From Saprospiraceae bacterium (GTDB taxonomy: Bacteria > Bacteroidota > Bacteroidia > Chitinophagales > Saprospiraceae), in assembly GCA_016787525.1 (NCBI GenBank), contig JAEUUP010000093.1:1-64000 (forward strand): DNA of 64,000 nucleotides. The letters run 5' to 3'. The notes under the pieces were generated by a model. The model had not been told where the DNA came from. It searched no databases and saw only the letters and a list, made by a program, of their open reading frames with translations. Both the position numbers and the translations under genes were made by a program. Positions 60,537 through 64,000 of this stretch are shown here, in pieces. The first letter of the stretch is position 1. Every line of letters begins with the position of its first letter.

Positions 60537-62003
60537 ATGAAAAAAGCTATCTCAATATTTGCGACATTTTTATCTCTCTATACCCTCAAAGCACAAGTAG
60601 CTTCTGATGCCTTGCGCTACTCATATATCCCTCAGTATGGAGGTACAGCACGAGCTATTGGAGTCGGTGGCTCGATGGGTGCTATTGGAGGAGATTTTTC
60701 AACCATTTCGACCAACCCTGCGGGTTTAGCAACTTACCGCACAGGTGAATTGGTCTTTTCGCCTTCTTTTCATGGTGCAAAAACAACGTCGCTACTCGAC
60801 AAAGGCGGCACAGAAGAAACCCTTCAGCGATTCACCAAATTTTCGTTGGACAATTTAGGTTTGGTTTTCAGCAATGGCAATACAACTGACAAATGGCGCA
60901 CACGAAATTTTGCGATAGGATTCAACCGTCTGCAAAACTTTAACAGCAATATTTTCTATGAAGGCACAACAACAGGCTCAATAACTGCACGCTTTCGCGA
61001 CCAAGCCAATATCGAAGGTTTGGATGAGTTTGAAAGCAAACTGGCAGACTCCACAGGAGCAATTTATACCAAATTGGTCAATGGGCAGCGCAAATACACC
61101 ACCGACTTTGATTTAAATCCTGCCGCTGGTGTCTATAAAAGTCAAGTAATAGAGACAAGAGGCAGTGTTAGCGAAATGGTCATCGCTTATGCTGGTAATT
61201 ATGATGAAAAACTGCAAATTGGTGGCACAATTGGTATTCCATTCATCCGATTCACAGAGAATAAAATTTATAAAGAAGAAGATAAACTCAATCAAGTACC
61301 TTTTTTTGAAAAACTGCAATTTGATCAAAATTTAACGACTTCAGGCATTGGTATTAATGCTAAATTAGGCGCAATTGTACGCCCAACTAAATCCATTCGC
61401 TTAGGTTTAGCCATTCACACACCGACTAAGTATCAATTGTCAGATTCTTACAGCAACACTTTGTACTATGTTTATACCGATAGTTTGCGCTATACCACAG
61501 AAGCAGCATCGCCAGAGGGTGACTTTAAATATAAATTGGCGACACCATGGCGTTTTATCGGTAGTGCAGGGTTTATTCTCGGCAAGTCAGGCTTTTTGAG
61601 TGCGGATGTTGAGTGGGCAGATTACAGTCAAGCCAATTTTGCATTGGATAAAGAATATGCCACAACGCAAAATGATGTGAACAAACAAATCACAGACCGT
61701 TACAAAAGTGCTTTGAACGTCCGTGTGGGTGGCGAATATGTCTATGACATCTTCCGTTTCAGAGCAGGTTTGGGCTTAAATGGTTCGCCACGTCAAGACA
61801 AAGATTTTTGGAATACAACCTACAATGCAGGTGTTGGTGTGCGTGGTCGTCATTTCTACATGGATTTCGCTTGGCAGCAACGGACGCAAAAAGAAAACTA
61901 TACCCCCTATAAAGTACTGCTCACACAAGCCAACACAGAGCAAAATGTGACGAATGCTTATACTTTTAATGATTATGTATTAACTTTTGGGATAAAATTT
62001 TGA
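60537..62003 (+). CDS. FadL/OmpP1-family outer-membrane porin
   Basis: 488 residues with a signal peptide (MKKAISIFATFLSLYTLKAQ). The mature start (ALRYSYIPQYGGTARAIGVG, then STISTNPAGLATY) carries the NPAG signature of FadL-type transporters for hydrophobic compounds. The barrel ends with YVLTFGIKF, the aromatic C-terminus expected for Bam insertion. The conserved IPQYGGTAR segment is encoded by a near-copy of the motif with only three C (60629). A full copy (62004) begins directly after the TGA stop. Confidence 0.9.
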   Translation: MKKAISIFATFLSLYTLKAQVASDALRYSYIPQYGGTARAIGVGGSMGAIGGDFSTISTNPAGLATYRTGELVFSPSFHGAKTTSLLDKGGTEETLQRFTKFSLDNLGLVFSNGNTTDKWRTRNFAIGFNRLQNFNSNIFYEGTTTGSITARFRDQANIEGLDEFESKLADSTGAIYTKLVNGQRKYTTDFDLNPAAGVYKSQVIETRGSVSEMVIAYAGNYDEKLQIGGTIGIPFIRFTENKIYKEEDKLNQVPFFEKLQFDQNLTTSGIGINAKLGAIVRPTKSIRLGLAIHTPTKYQLSDSYSNTLYYVYTDSLRYTTEAASPEGDFKYKLATPWRFIGSAGFILGKSGFLSADVEWADYSQANFALDKEYATTQNDVNKQITDRYKSALNVRVGGEYVYDIFRFRAGLGLNGSPRQDKDFWNTTYNAGVGVRGRHFYMDFAWQQRTQKENYTPYKVLLTQANTEQNVTNAYTFNDYVLTFGIKF

Positions 62004-62053
62004 CCCCTCAGTAAAAACACTATTTTTTTTAATAAAAAAAGATTAAGTTTGTC

Positions 62054-62100
62054 ACCCTTTGTCTGAGACGAAACGTTGAAGACAAAGGGTTTAATTTTTT
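62054..62100 (+). terminator. Intrinsic terminator of the FadL-type gene
   Basis: ACCCTTTGTCT (62054-62064) pairs with AGACAAAGGGT (62080-62090), followed by TTAATTTTTT. Confidence 0.88.
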
Positions 62101-62127
62101 CGTTTCACACAGTTAAAAAAGACGCAT

Positions 62128-62856
62128 ATGGGAATTGAAGTACTAAACGGCTCACCAAACAAACGCCGTAAAGAATGGACAAAAATGAAAGGCGAAAACG
62201 CTTGGACAATGTTTAAAGTGATGGCAGAATTCGTTGATGGATTTGAAAAACTAAATACTATTGGTCCTTGCATTTCGATATTTGGCTCTGCTCGAACAAA
62301 ACCAGACCATGCTTACTACAAAAAAGCGATTGATATTGCACGACGTTTCACCGAAGAAGGTTATGGTGTTATCACAGGTGGTGGCCCGGGCATCATGGAA
62401 GCGGGTAATAAAGGAGCAAAGTTGTACGGTGGTACATCAGTAGGTCTAAATATAGAATTACCTTTTGAACAGCATCATAATCCTTATATTGATGACGATA
62501 AAAGCCTAGACCATCGTTACTTTTTTGTACGAAAAGTGATGTTTGTCAAGTATGCACAAGCTTTTGTGGTACTACCAGGCGGTTTTGGGACCATGGATGA
62601 GTTATTTGAAGTTTTGACCTTGATTCAAACAAAAAAAATTACACGTGTACCCATTGTTCTTGTTGGGGCGAGTTTTTGGAGTGGCTTACGCGATTGGATA
62701 CATAGTGCCATGTTTGAACAAGAAAATAATATTCATCTAAAAGATTTAGACTTATTTCTCATTACCGATGACATTGAAGAAGTTGTAAAATATGTCAACG
62801 ATTTTTACTCAGTTGAAAGTGCGAACAACAAGCTTGCACCTAATTATGAATTGTAA
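62128..62856 (+). CDS. LOG-family (TIGR00730) protein
   Basis: 242 residues. The family motifs GGGPGIMEAGNKGA and PGGFGTMDELFEVLTLIQ (the PGGxGTxxE nucleotide-binding site) are intact. Members hydrolyse nucleoside monophosphates to base and ribose phosphate, including cytokinin nucleotides; many bacterial ones have been misnamed lysine decarboxylases. The cellular role here is unknown. Confidence 0.92.
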   Translation: MGIEVLNGSPNKRRKEWTKMKGENAWTMFKVMAEFVDGFEKLNTIGPCISIFGSARTKPDHAYYKKAIDIARRFTEEGYGVITGGGPGIMEAGNKGAKLYGGTSVGLNIELPFEQHHNPYIDDDKSLDHRYFFVRKVMFVKYAQAFVVLPGGFGTMDELFEVLTLIQTKKITRVPIVLVGASFWSGLRDWIHSAMFEQENNIHLKDLDLFLITDDIEEVVKYVNDFYSVESANNKLAPNYEL

Positions 62857-62868
62857 TTCCGAAATAAG

Positions 62869-62921
62869 ATATGAGGTATGAATCAACTCCTATACTGAGG
62901 GGGTCTTTTCATACCTCATAT
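62869..62921. terminator. Bidirectional hairpin with a motif copy in its loop
   Basis: ATATGAGGTATGAA (62869-62882) pairs perfectly with TTCATACCTCATAT (62908-62921). The 25-base loop carries the motif copy at 62892-62903. It lies between two convergent genes. Confidence 0.75.
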
Positions 62922-62922
62922 T

Positions 62923-63930
62923 TCATACCTGTCCGACAGCTTGTTCTTGTTGAGGTATTGTAAAATGGAAGCTTGTACCACTTTCGGGTAGCTCTGCCCT
63001 GTTTTTTGTGTACCAAATATCGCCACCATGTAGCCGTACAACCTTGCGACAAATCGCTAAACCCATACCTGAACCTGGTCGATCGCGATGATTGATACGT
63101 TGGAATGGAAGAAAAGCTTTTTCTTGGTATGCTTCATCTAAACCAACACCATTGTCTTTGACTGAAATTTGCCAAAAACCATCACTATCCCGTTTGTAAG
63201 CATCAATGCGGATACGTGGAGTTTCATCTGTTCGGAATTTAATAGCATTTTCTATCAAATTTTGAAACAGTTGAATAATGCTCGACCTATGTACCCACAA
63301 AGTAGGTAATTCACCACACTCAATTTCCACATTGTTTTCCAAAATAGTATCTCTAATATTGTGTTTGACCAACTCAATGAGGCGATTAAAATTAGATTTA
63401 GCTAAATCCTTATCACGGTCAACACGGCTATAAACCAATAAATCGCTGATGATATTATTCATCATCTGTGCATTATTGACAATGAAATCAATAAACTCGT
63501 CTGCATCTGAATCCAACTTGCCATGATACCGTCTTTTGAGCAATTGAGCATAGCTTCCAATATTTCGCAAAGGACTTTTAAGATCGTGAGAGGCGATATA
63601 AGCAAAAAGTTCCAACTCACTATACGACAACTGAAGAGCATGGAGGTTTTTTGCTAATTTTTCAGATTGTTCTTCTAAGAGTTTTTTTTGCTCCAATAGT
63701 TGTTGGTTGACCGAATCAGCGTAGTTTTTCTGTGATTGCAGTTCAATGACAGTTTCTTGAAGAATATTAATCGTGATAGATTTGTCTTTAAGGATTCTAC
63801 GATGTAGAAAATCCATACGAGCATAGTCTTTCTCGACTTTTTTGAGCGAAGCCAGAAGTTGTAGTTTCGCTTCAGGTGACAAATCTGAGGCTTCTAATTG
63901 TTCATAAAAAATCTTGAAATACTCGTCCAT
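62923..63930 (-). CDS. Soluble sensor histidine kinase
   Basis: 335 residues from ATG 63930, preferred to an ATG 36 bp upstream. No membrane helix is seen. An N-terminal helical region and a coiled coil (about 75-115, LLEQKKLLEEQSEKLAKNLH) lead to the HisKA domain with the phospho-accepting His in IASHDLKSPLRNIGSYA. The HATPase domain follows, with N-box NLIENAIKF, G1 DNGVGLD and G2 GSGMGLAICRKV. It phosphorylates a response regulator not seen in the window. The phytochrome-type HATPase (FLPFQRINHRDRPGSGMGLA) suggests an input from a partner protein, not from its own sensor domain. Confidence 0.93.
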   Translation of the reverse strand: MDEYFKIFYEQLEASDLSPEAKLQLLASLKKVEKDYARMDFLHRRILKDKSITINILQETVIELQSQKNYADSVNQQLLEQKKLLEEQSEKLAKNLHALQLSYSELELFAYIASHDLKSPLRNIGSYAQLLKRRYHGKLDSDADEFIDFIVNNAQMMNNIISDLLVYSRVDRDKDLAKSNFNRLIELVKHNIRDTILENNVEIECGELPTLWVHRSSIIQLFQNLIENAIKFRTDETPRIRIDAYKRDSDGFWQISVKDNGVGLDEAYQEKAFLPFQRINHRDRPGSGMGLAICRKVVRLHGGDIWYTKNRAELPESGTSFHFTIPQQEQAVGQV

Positions 63931-64000
63931 ATTTTGTATAGTTGTGTAAAAGCAAATAAAGAACATGACTTAGAGTAGTGATAGATCATACTTTAAGCCA

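Larger units (their letters stand above)
1674..62903. repeat. Dispersed TACTGAGGGG motif family, about 64 copies on both strands
   Basis: A short non-palindromic motif, consensus ATACTGAGGGG followed by up to four more G and often T, recurs through the window. First bases of copies on the + strand: 2856, 3829, 5115, 5903, 8368, 8573, 9166, 9506, 10681, 10851, 14195, 16626, 19092, 22415, 23019, 24401, 25305, 26237, 26760, 30089, 31547, 34592, 39459, 41037, 42902, 44619, 44995, 47563, 49858, 51088, 51971, 58567, 59832, 62892. Copies read as CCCCTCAGTA: 1674, 6639, 7510, 8166, 13705, 15306, 17418, 19607, 20509, 22429, 28157, 29982, 32231, 33178, 34620, 36848, 38777, 39606, 41845, 42466, 43315, 48018, 51347, 53114, 55071, 55553, 57014, 57770, 60427, 62004. 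Counted by eye, so one or two may be missed. Atypical members are 5115, 8368, 44619 and 51971 (no T before ACTG) and 7510. About 19 copies lie outside coding sequence. Confidence 0.95.

Noticed and set aside
1674..62903. The dispersed motif as a polar Chi or FtsK-orienting site
   Set aside because: The 34 to 30 split between strands shows no skew in this window. It is not excluded for the genome as a whole, but polarity is not seen here.
1674..62903. The dispersed motif as a restriction site, HIP1-like palindrome or REP element
   Set aside because: It is not palindromic, it is only 10-11 bases long, and it lies freely inside coding sequence without flanking conserved DNA.

Overview
The window is bacterial chromosome from the phylum Bacteroidota. 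Three things point there: type IX secretion genes (sprA, a porZ-like gene and a cargo protein with a C-terminal sorting domain), recurrent TAnnTTTG -7 promoter elements, and familiar neighbourhoods (uppS near bamA, ruvA before sprA, rimP-nusA). I cannot place it below phylum; a gliding or T9SS-secreting environmental lineage (Chitinophagia, Saprospiria or Cytophagia-like) is a guess. I saw no tRNA, rRNA, insertion sequence or prophage, although the left edge may be the leader of an rRNA operon.

Layout. 1-3.7 kb: leftward promoters, a secreted Trp-rich repeat protein, a secreted TPR protein and nadK. 3.7-7 kb: a minisatellite, a tandem pair of lipoproteins and a glycosyltransferase. 7-17.3 kb: an MsbA-like ABC exporter, an EVE protein, a TlpA-like thioredoxin, a TPR/OB-fold protein, a TonB-C protein and a large BNR propeller. 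17.5-22.4 kb: an ECF sigma factor overlapping a protein that seems to span both membranes, then a T9SS cargo. 22.5-31 kb: pyruvate carboxylase, a carboxypeptidase-regulatory-domain protein, a second minisatellite and uvrA. 31-37.3 kb: nucleoid-associated protein, GT2, a second ECF sigma, a LexA-like regulator divergent from a ParA/RHH pair. 37.3-42.5 kb: nusA, rimP, small envelope proteins, ruvC. 42.5-64 kb: porZ-like, bamA, uppS, Nudix, ruvA, sprA, a Tyr/Trp/Asn-rich secreted protein, a FadL-type porin, a LOG protein and a histidine kinase.

The most striking signal is not a gene. The 10-mer TACTGAGGGG occurs about once per kilobase on both strands. By hand I count 64 copies of ACTGAGGGG, 59 of them with the leading T and 40 as the full ATACTGAGGGG. 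It lies in coding sequence on either strand and in several reading frames, where it adds short peptides (TEGG/TEGV, ILRG, PSV, PLS, PQY) to proteins. It is denser between genes, often abuts or forms stop codons, and occurs as inverted pairs or in the loops of terminator hairpins. These are the habits of DNA uptake sequences in Neisseria and Pasteurellaceae. My main hypothesis is an undescribed DNA-uptake-signal-like motif in a Bacteroidota lineage; recombination (Chi-like) or chromosome-organising roles are alternatives. No competence gene is in the window, so function is untested here.

Other points of interest: two minisatellites (one with a 43/22-bp spacing switch, one of 21 bp), a lipoprotein duplication flanked by related sequences, a likely dual-membrane anti-sigma factor with four exact 37-residue repeats, a chromosomal ParA/ribbon-helix-helix pair beside a LexA-like repressor, and a rimP-nusA operon with a terminator-like leader hairpin and no infB next to it.
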